From: Undibacterium_A arcticum
GTDB lineage: Bacteria; Pseudomonadota; Gammaproteobacteria; Burkholderiales; Burkholderiaceae_D
Reading direction: 5' to 3' (one strand)
Length of the DNA stretch: 64,000 bases
NCBI RefSeq assembly: GCF_042660705.1
Contig: NZ_JBHSUQ010000001.1
A model generated the notes under the pieces. The model saw only the letters and a program-made list of their open reading frames with translations. It made no database searches and was not told the origin of the DNA. A program made the translations under genes and the position numbers. Below, one piece after another: positions 51,454 through 60,625 of this stretch. Within the stretch, counting starts at the first letter, position 1; every line of letters starts with the position of its first letter.

Positions 51454-52950
51454 ATGAATAACAAAGCAGAAGTACTACTTGACACTGATTCAGGAAAATT
51501 GCGCGGACAAAATCATGCCGGTCTGCTCTCTTTTCATGCCATTCCTTACGCCACACCGCCGATAGGTAAACTGCGTTTTTCGCCGCCTCTCCCGCCAACT
51601 CCATGGGGCGGTGTGCGTGATGCACAAGAGCGCGGTCCAATTGCGCCTCAGGTGTCTTCGCGTTTGAGTCTGGCTATGGGAGACTTTGACCTGCCCCAGG
51701 ATGAAGACTGTCTGACGCTGACGGTCCGGACTCCTGGTGTTGACGACCAACGCAGGCCGGTTGTTGTCTGGTTCCATGGCGGTGGCTATATCAGCGGCGC
51801 CGGTGCGTTGTCTTGGTACGATGGCAGCCGTTTGGCTAGCGAGGGCGATATTGTCGTCGTCAACGTCAACTATCGCATTGGCGCCTTGGGTTATCTTTAT
51901 GCGCCTGGCATTTCACCCGGCAACCTCGGACTGCTTGATCAACAGGCGGCCTTGGAGTGGGTACAGCAGCACATCGCCAGCTTCGGCGGCGATCCCGATC
52001 AAGTCACTGTCATGGGACAGTCCGCCGGATCGCATTCGATCGCATTGCTATTAACGCGACCGGATTTCCGCCCGTCGCTGGCGCATCGGGCAATCCTGCA
52101 GAGCGCGCCTTTGGGACTGACGCTTTACGACCCGGACAAGGCGGAATGCATAGGCGAAGTGTTTCTCAAGGCGCTAGGAATTAATCCGACAGATTCCCAG
52201 GCTCGCGAACACGCTTGCCAGGTATCTACCAAGGCCATTCTCGATGCCCAGGCGGCAGCCTTCCGTCATGTCATTCAGCAAGCGGGTCCAGGCGACCCCG
52301 TCGCACTGCCTTTCATCCCCATCGCTGACGGCGCCATCCTTCCTGAATCGCAGCAAATGACAGCGGCCTTGAAGAAAGCCGCCACCAAACTGGATGTCCT
52401 CATTGGCACAACCCGAGAGGAAGCCAATGTCTTTTTCTATCAACATCCGGCGATTCAAGCCTTGACGCATCCGCCCATTCCGGCACATGAAGTAGCGCGC
52501 CTGAGCGCCCAGCGCCCCGGCGCTTCGGCCGCCCAATTACTCATGGACTTTGCGGGCGAACAATTATTTTTGCAACCCACACTGGACTGGGCGGTGCATG
52601 CCGCGCAAGCAGGGCGACGCGTACACCTCTATCAGTTCGACTGGGCCTCGCCAAACCAGGAACTGGCCGCCACGCATTGTCTTGAACTACCTTTTGTTTT
52701 TGGTACGCGCACTGCATTTGCCGACGCGCCAATGATGGCTGGTGCAAACATGCAGCAAGTCGATGCGCTATCAGCAATGATGCGGGCAAGCTGGATTTCC
52801 TTCATACGTAACGGCGACCCAAATCACGCGGGCGTACCGCCATGGCCGCTTTTCGAGCCGACGCGGCGCGGCACCATGCGCTTCGACGTGATATCGGGTG
52901 CCGTTGGCGATCTTGCCGGTAAAACCTGGCATCCATCTTTAACGACCTGA
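51454..52950 (+). CDS. Type-B carboxylesterase (para-nitrobenzyl esterase family)
   Basis: A 498-residue alpha/beta hydrolase. The oxyanion-hole motif is VVVWFHGGGYISGAG, the nucleophile elbow GQSAGS (about residue 190), and the catalytic His lies in ATHCLELPFVFG. No signal peptide, so probably cytoplasmic. It lies between a porin and an aromatic-acid-type MFS transporter, suggesting hydrolysis of an imported ester; the ester is unknown. A second esterase of the same family is encoded 2 kb downstream. Intact frame. Confidence 0.9.
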   Translation: MNNKAEVLLDTDSGKLRGQNHAGLLSFHAIPYATPPIGKLRFSPPLPPTPWGGVRDAQERGPIAPQVSSRLSLAMGDFDLPQDEDCLTLTVRTPGVDDQRRPVVVWFHGGGYISGAGALSWYDGSRLASEGDIVVVNVNYRIGALGYLYAPGISPGNLGLLDQQAALEWVQQHIASFGGDPDQVTVMGQSAGSHSIALLLTRPDFRPSLAHRAILQSAPLGLTLYDPDKAECIGEVFLKALGINPTDSQAREHACQVSTKAILDAQAAAFRHVIQQAGPGDPVALPFIPIADGAILPESQQMTAALKKAATKLDVLIGTTREEANVFFYQHPAIQALTHPPIPAHEVARLSAQRPGASAAQLLMDFAGEQLFLQPTLDWAVHAAQAGRRVHLYQFDWASPNQELAATHCLELPFVFGTRTAFADAPMMAGANMQQVDALSAMMRASWISFIRNGDPNHAGVPPWPLFEPTRRGTMRFDVISGAVGDLAGKTWHPSLTT

Positions 52951-52988
52951 AAACGGTTTTCTGCACAATTCCCAAAGCGAGACTCTCT

Positions 52989-54221
52989 ATGGACAGCTAT
53001 TCCCCTTCTCTTCAGCAAGCGATAAGTTCAGAAGCCAAGCCAATCCAATGGCGCATTGTCATCCTGGCTTTTCTGGCGATACTCCTCGATGGTTTTGATA
53101 CGACGTCGATCAGTTTTGTGGTGCCCACGCTAGCGCGGGAATGGGGAATGCCACCCGCCGCATTTACGCCCGCCTTTGTTGCCACAAGTCTGGGTGCGGT
53201 CATTGGCTACATGGTGAGCGGGCAACTGACGCATCGTCTCGGCAGTCGGTGGGTCATCCTGTGCAGCGTGCTTTTTTTTGCGGTTGGCTCGATGATGACC
53301 GGCTTCGCAGGATCGTTGTCGATTCTTGCCATCTTGCGGTTCATTACGGGCATAGGACTCGGTGCCGTGTTACCGGCTGCCGTTGCCTTGGCCGCTAAAC
53401 AATGCCCTGCGCATCGCCGTGAAATGATCGCCGTCGCAGTGGCCGCCGGCATAGGATTAGGCAGCACATTAGGCGGCGTTTTCGGAGGCCGGTTGATTGC
53501 ACACCATGGCTGGCAATCCGTCTTCTGGCTAGGCGGCATGCTTCCCGTACTGCTGTTCCCCTTTCTCTGGTGGGGCTTGCCTTCCAACAAGCATGAAAAG
53601 ACGGGCGAATCTGCCTTGCGGTCGGATGCCGCGATCAGCAGTCTTTTCAAGGGAGTGCTGGCATACAGCACCACGCTGTTGTGGAGCTTTTCCTTCATGA
53701 TCTTTGTCGCCGTGTACGCGCTGTATTTCTGGCTGCCAACCCTGTTGCTGAATTTCGGGTTCAACCCAACCGAAACGTCTATCGGCACTGCCTGTCTTGG
53801 TGCCGGTGGTCTGGTAGGCGCGATTTTCCTCATGCCGCTTTCCGCCCTATTTGGAGCGTCACGGGTTTTAGTATTTGCTTCCTTGCTCGGCGCAATTTCC
53901 ATCGCATGTGTCACCTTCCTGGATCTCAACAGGCTCCAGTTGTTGCTAACCATTGCAGCAATTGGTGTCGGTCTTTTGGCGGGCGCAATAGGCCAAAGTG
54001 CTCTTGCCGTAACGCTCTATCCTGAAGCTGCACGCGCCACCGGTGTAGGTTATTCAGCAGCGGTCGGACGCATTGGTTCTATTCTCGGCCCGGCAATGGG
54101 CGGGATTCTGTTATCTCTTGACAGACCAGCCAAAGAAATAATTCTGACCGCTTGCATTCCGGTGCTTATTGCGGCGTTGGCCGTCGGTGTGCTCGACTTC
54201 TACCTTCGCAGACAGTACTAG
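52989..54221 (+). CDS. MFS transporter, aromatic acid:H+ symporter type
   Basis: A 410-residue protein with 12 hydrophobic helices. The motif LLDGFDTTSISFVVPTLARE in helix 1 carries the DGxD Asp residues of the AAHS group (PcaK, BenK). The cytoplasmic loop 2-3 signature GQLTHRLGSRWVIL is a relaxed form of G-x-x-x-D-R-x-G-R. It starts 38 bp after the esterase. Probable substrate: an aromatic or other small organic acid released or used by this gene set (inference). Confidence 0.88.
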   Translation: MDSYSPSLQQAISSEAKPIQWRIVILAFLAILLDGFDTTSISFVVPTLAREWGMPPAAFTPAFVATSLGAVIGYMVSGQLTHRLGSRWVILCSVLFFAVGSMMTGFAGSLSILAILRFITGIGLGAVLPAAVALAAKQCPAHRREMIAVAVAAGIGLGSTLGGVFGGRLIAHHGWQSVFWLGGMLPVLLFPFLWWGLPSNKHEKTGESALRSDAAISSLFKGVLAYSTTLLWSFSFMIFVAVYALYFWLPTLLLNFGFNPTETSIGTACLGAGGLVGAIFLMPLSALFGASRVLVFASLLGAISIACVTFLDLNRLQLLLTIAAIGVGLLAGAIGQSALAVTLYPEAARATGVGYSAAVGRIGSILGPAMGGILLSLDRPAKEIILTACIPVLIAALAVGVLDFYLRRQY

Positions 54222-54362
54222 TCCTACTGTGTCACAAATTTAGCATAAGGGCACACGCTTCTCCCTGGCAGGGAGACGGAGCTCTGATTTTTTTTAACGA
54301 AGTAGGACTACCCAGCCGTCTCTGAATCAAAGCGCGACGGCCAGAGGGAGTTTTTTCAAAAC
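54222..54362. other. Spacer with hairpins after the MFS gene
   Basis: TCTCCCT-GGC-AGGGAGA (54260-54276) forms a stem, and a run of eight T lies 12 bp beyond it, which may act as a weak terminator. TAGTCCTAC near 54221 and GTAGGACTA near 54302 form a wider inverted pair. Confidence 0.35.
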
Positions 54363-54551
54363 ATGGATGGTGTTATGGAAGCGATCAATCAACCAAGCAA
54401 AGTGCAAGTCAGAGACTGGCTAAAGCATCGTCAACTCAAAACTGAGCCACCGCCCGACATTGAACAGATCCGGCGCGAGTTGGGATGGGGATCGGCTGAA
54501 AAGATTAAACCCGCTCCTAGTGCAGTGCTTCAAGCTGTTGCTAACATTTGA
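54363..54551 (+). CDS. Small hypothetical protein
   Basis: A 62-residue protein with a charged middle (RDWLKHRQLKTEPPPD) and an IEQIRRELGWG helix. No family recognised. A GAGGGAG lies 13 nt before the ATG, rather far. Composition is protein-like and the frame is closed by a normal stop codon, but there is no domain evidence. It sits alone between the MFS transporter and a decayed gene. Confidence 0.45.
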   Translation: MDGVMEAINQPSKVQVRDWLKHRQLKTEPPPDIEQIRRELGWGSAEKIKPAPSAVLQAVANI

Positions 54552-54751
54552 GCTACCTGATCGGGCATGACTTTTTGCAAGATATCTTGCAACTAGTCTG
54601 TTAAGCCCAGCAACCGGGCGGCCTTGATAAGTTGGCTTATTTATGAGGCACTACACTGGCTCTTTCTGATCAAGATAGGGTTTGTCAGCGTCAGAGGTCA
54701 TTCTCTGAATGACTAATAAATGATTGATATTTTAAAAAAGGAGAACAACCC
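54552..54751. other. AT-rich spacer without a supported gene
   Basis: No gene seen. A TTGCAAGATATCTTGCAA palindrome of 18 bp (about 54575-54592) lies near the left end and could be a regulator site. Confidence 0.35.
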
Positions 54752-54998
54752 ATGTTTAATTTTCTCATGTTCTGTTTCAGCGAAGACTACTGGTCCGTGC
54801 CGGCTTATCTGGAGCTGTTGCCTTCAGGCCTGATCGACGACGAGTTTTAGCCCGGATTATCCACGGCTTCCCTAACAGCAATTAATTTATTCGCACGACG
54901 CGGGAAGCGCTGTGGCGGATGACCGTTGAACGTATTCTCGAAGGCGTGCATTTCACATCAGCGAGACGGTTCATTTCAACCAGGTGGCACGCATATAG
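54752..54998 (+). pseudogene. Possible small gene broken by frameshifts
   Basis: A strong AAAAGGAG stands 9 nt before an ATG that opens a 32-codon frame (MFNFLMFCFSEDYW and on) ending in TAG. Beyond it, coding-like sequence continues in another frame (FIRTTREALWRMTVERILEG, about 54886-54950), then in the third frame (ISETVHFNQVARI, stop at 54996-54998), 24 bp before the esterase. Together this looks like one protein of about 80 residues with two or more indels. No family recognised; a real 32-residue peptide is the alternative. Confidence 0.35.
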
Positions 54999-55022
54999 CC
55001 TGACTAAAACAAGGAGACAATA

Positions 55023-56627
55023 ATGCAGCACAAATACCTCTCACTACTCGTTTCAACGATGATTGTCGGCGCACTCACCGCATGCGGCGGCGGCGGTAGT
55101 GCTCTGGATTCCCTCGCAATGAATAAAGTTGCGCTGATCAATAGCGGCCCGTTGCAAGGGTCTGCCGAGGCCGGAGTCATGTCCTTCAAGGGCATTCCCT
55201 ATGCCGCGCCACCGGTCGGCGCACTCCGCTGGCGTCCGCCGCAAGAGCCTGCAGCATGGACAGGCGTTCGTGCGGCAGGAAGTTACGGACACGATTGCAT
55301 GCAAAGCCCTATAAGGGGGACGCCGCGCCATCGCCGGTCGGCACCGAGCCCAGTGAGGACTGCCTGGTACTCAATGTATGGCGCCCCGATGAGGTGACGC
55401 CCAAAAAGTTACCGGTCATGGTGTGGATTTACGGCGGCGGATTTGTGAATGGCAGCTCGGCAGCTCCGGTTTATGACGGCAGCAAGTTCGCCAAGCAGGG
55501 TGTCGTTCTTGTCAGTTTCAACTATCGTCTCGGCCGCTTCGGTTTTTTCGGTCATCCTGCGCTAACCAAGGAGAACCCGGCCGGCCAGTTGGGGAATTAC
55601 GCGTTCATGGATCAGATCGCGGCGCTGCGTTGGGTTCAACGGAATATCGAAGCGTTTGGCGGAGATGCCAATAACGTGACGATATTCGGGGAATCTGCAG
55701 GCGGTTGGTCGGTAAATACCTTGATGACATCGCCGCTCGCCAAAGGGCTCTTTCACAAAGCGATCGCCGAATCCGGTGGCGGGCGCAACGGAATCGTTCC
55801 CGGGCGTCGCCTGAGCGAAACTGGTCCCAACGGGTTGCCATCGGCTGAGCAGGTTGGCGTCACATTTGCCAGCAGCCTTGGCGTTACCGGCGAGGATGCA
55901 AGCGCACTGGCGGCGCTACGCGCGCTGCCGGCGGATAAAATAGTGGGGAGCTTGAATTTGTTGAACGTTTGACCCGACTTTTGCCAGCGCGATGATCGAT
56001 GGTCAGATTGTCGTGGACGAACCGGGCAATATTTTCCGGTCGGGGCAAGCGAACAAGGTACCGTATATGGTCGGCGCCACCAATATGGATTTGGGCTTTT
56101 CTTCCGCCAAGACGATGGACGAAGCGTATGCGCCTTTCGGTCCTGCGAACCGTCAGGCGGCGGAGGCAGCCTTCAATCCGCTCGGCACCTCTACTGTGAG
56201 CGAAGTCGTGGCGCGCATCGCCAGCGATATGATGATGGTCGAGCCTGCGCGCTTTGTCTCCCAGACGCTTTCTGCGCAAGGCGTACCGGTTTACGAATAT
56301 CGGTTTTCGTATGTGGCGGCAGCCGCGCGCAGCCAATTCAACGGGGCGATGCATGCCAGTGAACTACCATTTGTATTTGACACGCTGAATGCGCGTTACG
56401 GTGCTTCGGTGACGCCGCAGGATGCGCAAACGGCGAAGCTCGCCAACGACTACTGGGTATCGTTCGCAAAGACCGGGAACCCCAACGGAATTGGACGTCC
56501 GGAATGGCAGGCTTACGACACGAAAAGCGACACCCTGCTCGAGTTTTCTCCAGATGGCGCAGAAAAAACGCGAAGCGTGCCGGATGCCTGGAAAGCACGG
56601 CTAGATCTGATCCAAAAATTGTACTGA
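55023..56627 (+). CDS. Type-B carboxylesterase lipoprotein (two frameshifts)
   Basis: About 534 residues when repaired. A lipoprotein signal ends in VGALTAC followed by a Gly run (GGGG) and a serine, so it is probably membrane-anchored and periplasmic or surface-facing. Conserved parts: MSFKGIPYAAPPVGALRW, the oxyanion motif VMVWIYGGGFVNGSSA, the nucleophile elbow GESAGGW and the His region ASELPFVFDT. Breaks at about 55308 (CCCTATAAGGGGGAC) and about 55968 (near the end of LNLL). AAGGAGA lies upstream of the ATG. Same family as the cytoplasmic esterase at 51.5 kb, but secreted. Confidence 0.85.
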
Positions 56628-56726
56628 TCTCGATTGCCAAGGAAGTCGACTGGATATGCAGATACGGTTCCATGCATTTTCCTGAGGTACCATCGACAGT
56701 CCATTTCATCAATAGGAGAATCTGTC

Positions 56727-56750
56727 CCGCGTGCCCGGAGGGGCACGCGG
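56727..56750. other. Perfect 10-bp hairpin
   Basis: CCGCGTGCCC-GGAG-GGGCACGCGG lies 100 bp after the esterase. No T run follows, so termination is not certain. The rest of the gap to 56891 has no supported gene. Confidence 0.45.
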
Positions 56751-56891
56751 TGGCACTGCAATCGTCAATAGTTAAGCGCGTCGCGGTTAGAGCGGGAACC
56801 CCAACCTGAGCGTGCGCCAAATCAGTACCGGCCAGGCCGATGGCGCGCAGTATCCGCGTTTCACCGGTGTGTTGCGTCCTGCGCCTTATCC

Positions 56892-57260
56892 TTACTCCGG
56901 CAGGACAACGAATTCGCCCTCAAGCGCACCGACCTGATGGCCTTCGCAAATAAGTACCGAAGGCACCGATATGCGGGCCATCTTTTTCCTGTTCAGCGTC
57001 TTCAACAGCCTGGCCCAGGCGTCCGCGTCCGGCATGCTTGCGATCGCTGTAAAGCCGGTGGTGATGGGGCGATCATAGAGCATGGTATTGCGATAAATAA
57101 CGATCTGGCCGCCCGCACATTCCGATCCCAGGCGAACATGAAGAAGTGTCCATGTCGATAAAATTGCCACCGCGGAAACGCTTCCGCCGAATACCGTATC
57201 CTGGTGGTTGATATTCGGAGCCAACGGCGCAGTTGCAGGAGTGGCAAAAGACTGCGGAGC
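56892..57260 (-). pseudogene. Truncated YiiD-like thioesterase domain
   Basis: About 120 residues: TPATAPLAPNINHQDTVFGG, then SVSAVAILSTWTLLHVRLG and IVIYRNTMLYDRPITTGFTA. This is the hotdog-fold thioesterase region found C-terminally in YiiD-type proteins. No start codon is near; the 5' part, about 30-40 residues by family length, is missing or scrambled where the IS6-type element begins. Probably interrupted by that insertion. Confidence 0.65.
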
Positions 57261-57364
57261 AGTTCAATCCGCAGACCGTCTGGCTACGCGTATGCCAGAC
57301 CATTACCACCGCCGTGACCGGCTTTGCCTGGCTTAGTAATCTCTGTGCCTTGAAAAGGCAGGGG

Positions 57365-58039
57365 ATGGCGATGATCGAATTCAAGGGCAGTCATTTTGAG
57401 CGGGAAGTGATTCTTTGGGTGTACGCTGGTACGTGGCATATCCAATCAGTTATCGCAATTTGGAAGAAATGATGGAAGAGCGTTGCGTAGAGGTGGATCA
57501 TTCCACGCTCAACCGCTGGGTGATCAAATACGCACCGCAAATGGCTCAAGCCTTCGTGCGGCGGAAGCGGCCTGTGTGCGTCAGCTGGCGGATGGACGAG
57601 ACATACATAAAGGTCAAGGGTAAATGGAAATACCTTTATCGTGCAGTCGACAAAGAGGGTCAAACAATCGATTTCTTGCTGACTGCCCATCGAGATAAGA
57701 AAGCAGCCTCGCGCTTCTTGACCAAGGCGATCCGCTATCAAGGTGTTCCAGAGAAAATCACCATCGACAAGAGCGTGGCCAATACTGCAGCGATCGAGGG
57801 TTACAACCCTGAAGGCATTCCGGAAATTGAACTCCGCCAGATCAAGTGTCTGAATAATATCGTTGAGCAGGATCATCGAGCAGTCAAGCGCATCATAAGG
57901 CCGATGCTCGGTTTTAAATCTTTTCGGTCGGCCAAATACCTTGGCTGGCATCGAAATCATGCACATGATTCGCAAGGGCCAATTGCAAGACGGCGGTGAT
58001 CTTACGCCTGCTCAGCAGTTTTATGCTTTGGCTGCATAA
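57365..58039 (+). pseudogene. IS6-family transposase with two frameshifts
   Basis: About 225 residues when repaired. It begins MAMIEFKGSHFEREVILW; one missing G near 57420 then puts VRWYVAYPISYRNLEEMMEE in the next frame. The DDE residues are in SWRMDETYIKV, EKITIDKS and NNIVEQDHR. Near 57937, AAATACC lacks two A present in the other copy (AAAAATACC), so the natural C-terminus is lost. IS6 transposases make cointegrates by copying and often flank accessory genes. Confidence 0.85.
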
Positions 58040-58094
58040 GCGTGTTCTAAACCAGATCTTTTGCTCACTCCATCAAAATATTTGCGACAGAACC
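57365..58094 (+). mobile_element. IS6-family insertion element (near complete, left end unclear)
   Basis: It includes the transposase and the right terminus ...ATATTTGCGACAGAACC ending at 58094, identical to the end of the truncated copy at 48.6 kb. I could not find a matching left inverted repeat (expected GGTTCTGTCGCAAATA-like) in the 150 bp before the transposase, so the left end may be truncated or diverged. Both copies point the same way and bracket 8.7 kb of accessory genes. Confidence 0.75.
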
Positions 58095-58184
58095 CGTTTC
58101 GATAACGCTTGATTGGGCTGGTTTTTTATCTGGCAATATTTGTTGGATGGGGCAGGCCGGACGCCTGCTCCTAAACCCTTCCGG

Positions 58185-58895
58185 CTACACCCCTACATAA
58201 CGGTGCCAGATATCAGGCGATTCGTGCAGTTGGTCGCTGCTACCCGACCAAACAACCCGTCCTCGTTCAATGACAGTGTGGCGGTCCGCCAAGGATAGCA
58301 GGCGCTCCACGTATTTGTCGATCACCAGAATGGTTTGGCCATGTTCACGCAGTTGGCCGAGGCAGTTCCAGATTTCCTCTCGGATCAGAGGCGACAAGCC
58401 TTCTGTCGCTTCGTCCAGGATCAACAGATGCGGATTGGTCATCAGCGCGCGACCGATCGCCAGCATTTGTTGCTCGCCGCCCGACAACTGATTGCCCATG
58501 TTGTCGGCCCGTTCCTGGAGCCGCGGGAACAACTGGTACACCCGCGCCAGGGTCCACGGATCTTTGGTCTTGCTGCGGTTGTCGGCGAAGGCGACCATGT
58601 TTTCCCTGACCGTGAGATTGGGAAAAATATGACGTCCTTCCGGCACAACGGCAATCCCAAGCCGTGCGATGCGGTCGGTCGGCAGCGTATCGATGCGATG
58701 ATCGCAAAAATGGACTGTCCCTCGTTTGATTGGTGTGAGGGCAAGAATCGAGCGCACCGTAGTGGTTTTTCCCATGCCATTGCGTCCCAGTAAAGTGGCG
58801 ACTTCACCGCGTTCAATAGTGAAATCGATGCCGAACAGCACCTGGCTAGCGCCATAGGCGGTTTCGATGTTGTCAACGCGCAGAATCGTGCTCAT
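58185..58895 (-). CDS. livF: Branched-chain-type ABC transporter ATP-binding protein LivF
   Basis: A 236-residue ATPase of the HAAT (branched-chain amino acid/aromatic) class. Walker A GRNGMGKTTTV, signature LSGGEQQMLAIGRAL, Walker B LLILDEATEGLSP. The signature QQMLAIGRALM is typical of LivF. Last gene of a livH-livM-livG-livF set. It overlaps livG by 4 bp (ATGA). Because a probable aminobenzoate-CoA ligase gene is divergent from it, an aromatic acid is a more likely substrate than leucine. Confidence 0.92.
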   Translation of the reverse strand: MSTILRVDNIETAYGASQVLFGIDFTIERGEVATLLGRNGMGKTTTVRSILALTPIKRGTVHFCDHRIDTLPTDRIARLGIAVVPEGRHIFPNLTVRENMVAFADNRSKTKDPWTLARVYQLFPRLQERADNMGNQLSGGEQQMLAIGRALMTNPHLLILDEATEGLSPLIREEIWNCLGQLREHGQTILVIDKYVERLLSLADRHTVIERGRVVWSGSSDQLHESPDIWHRYVGV

Positions 58896-59659
58896 GCTGC
58901 CACCTCATCGCCCAGATAGGCTTTTTTGACTTCGATGTTGTTGCGAATTTCATCTGGCGTGCCGGCTGCAATAATGCGGCCGGCAACCAGCACTGAAATG
59001 CGGTCAGCCATCTGGAATACGGCATCCATGTCGTGCTCGATGAGCAGTACGGCAATCTCAGAGCGCAGGCTTTCGATCAGCGGAATCAAGCGTGCCGATT
59101 CTTCCGGTCCCATGCCAGCCATCGGTTCGTCGAGCAACAACATTTTGGGGCGGGTAGCCAGCGCCAAGCCGACCTCCAGTTGGCGTTGCTCACCGTGTGC
59201 CAGACTGCCGGCAATGGTCTTGATCCGTTTAGCCAGCCCGACGCGCTTTCCGATAACGTGCGCTTCGTCGAATATCGCGCGTTCTGCGATGGCCTGTTTC
59301 CAAAATCGCATACTGCTTCCGGTTCGCGCCTGTACCGCCAGCGCCAGATTGTCGAGCACGGAATAAGACTTGAAAATGTTTGTGATTTGGTAAGAGCGCG
59401 CCAATCCTTGTGCGACTCGTTCGTGCATGGACAGAGAGGTAATGTCTCGGCCGCCGAATACAATGGTGCCCTCGTTCGGTGCGATGGACCCCGAAATTTG
59501 GTGAATCAGCGTTGTTTTTCCGGCACCATTCGGGCCGATAATTGCATGGATTTCGCCATTGTTGATGGTCAAATTCAAACGATCGGTCGCCGTCAATCCT
59601 CCATAACGCTTCACCAGATTTTGCAAATCAAGTAATGCTTCTGTTTTGTCCGGTCTCAT
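58892..59659 (-). CDS. livG: Branched-chain-type ABC transporter ATP-binding protein LivG
   Basis: A 255-residue ATPase. Walker A GPNGAGKTTLIHQISG, signature LAHGEQRQLEVGLAL (HGEQ in place of SGGQ, normal for LivG) and Walker B MLLLDEPMAGMGPEES. It has 4-bp ATGA overlaps with livM before it and livF after it, so the three genes are translationally coupled. Confidence 0.93.
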   Translation of the reverse strand: MRPDKTEALLDLQNLVKRYGGLTATDRLNLTINNGEIHAIIGPNGAGKTTLIHQISGSIAPNEGTIVFGGRDITSLSMHERVAQGLARSYQITNIFKSYSVLDNLALAVQARTGSSMRFWKQAIAERAIFDEAHVIGKRVGLAKRIKTIAGSLAHGEQRQLEVGLALATRPKMLLLDEPMAGMGPEESARLIPLIESLRSEIAVLLIEHDMDAVFQMADRISVLVAGRIIAAGTPDEIRNNIEVKKAYLGDEVAA

Positions 59660-60613
59660 GCTTTTCCCCCACGTTTGGTGAAGCGATCAAACAAGCTTGC
59701 TAAACCATTCGGCAGCAATAGTACGACAGCGAGCAAAATTAAACCCAGAATGAGTTGCCAGTGCACGGTGTAGCCGGACAGAATTTCTTCCAGCATGAGC
59801 ATGACAACAGCACCGATTATCCCGCCGGAGAAATAACCCACTCCGCCCAGGATCACCATCACCATCAGGCTGCCAGACTGCGTCCAGTGCACTAGATTCG
59901 GGCTGACCATCATGTTTTGGTTGGCCAGCAAGGCACCGGCCAGGCTTGCCAGCGCACCCGCGATCACGAAGCAGACCAGCTTGTAACGAAATACCGGATA
60001 GCCGATCGCTTCCATGCGGGTCTCGTTTTCGCGCACCGCCTGCACCACCCGGCCAAAGCGTGAGTTGATGAGGCGGTAGACTAGAAACAGCGCCATCGCG
60101 AATACGGTCAAGACCACGTAATAAAGTTGTGTCTGAAGCGAGGTCAACGCCGATTTTAGAGCGCCCCGCCAGGCTCATGCCATCATCGCCACCATACGCT
60201 TTGAGCGAGACAAAGACGTAATACATCATCTGCGCAAAAGCGAGCGTAATCATGATGAAATACACGCCCTTGGTACGCAGTGAAATTGCGCCAATGAATA
60301 GCGCAAGCAGTGCGCCCACCAGCAAGGCGACGGGCCAGCTGACCCATGCCGACACCACGCCGTATTGCATCAGGATGCCGACCGTGTAAGCGCCGGCGCC
60401 AAAGTAAGCGGCATGGCCCAAGCTCACCATTCCTCCGAAACCGAGAATGAGATTCAGGCTGGTTGCCGCCAGCGCAAAAATCATCAGGCGGCTGGCGAGG
60501 CTGATATAGAACTCCTGGCCCAATGCGTTTGCTCCTAGCGGAAAAGTCGCCAGCAGGCCAAGTAATAACCATGTCCAAAAAGCGGGTAGAGGGTGATGCA
60601 TTTTGCTATTCAT
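59656..60613 (-). CDS. livM: Branched-chain-type ABC transporter permease LivM (one frameshift)
   Basis: About 319 residues when repaired, with about ten hydrophobic segments. The LivM hallmark LNLILGFGGMVSLGHAAYFG lies at about residue 60 and RVVQAVRENETRMEAIGYPV is the EAA-like loop. The frame breaks near 60156, where TCTAAAATCGGCG has one A too many; repaired, it reads GRSKSALTSLQTQLYYVV. The start is the ATG 8 nt after AAGGAG; a GTG three codons upstream is possible. It begins 12 bp after livH. Confidence 0.9.
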
Positions 60614-60625
60614 AGTTGACACTCC

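Noticed and set aside
57220..57364. Left inverted repeat of the IS6-type element
   Set aside because: GTGGCAAAAGACTGCGG and neighbouring sequence were compared with the right end GGTTCTGTCGCAAATA; the match is too poor to call.
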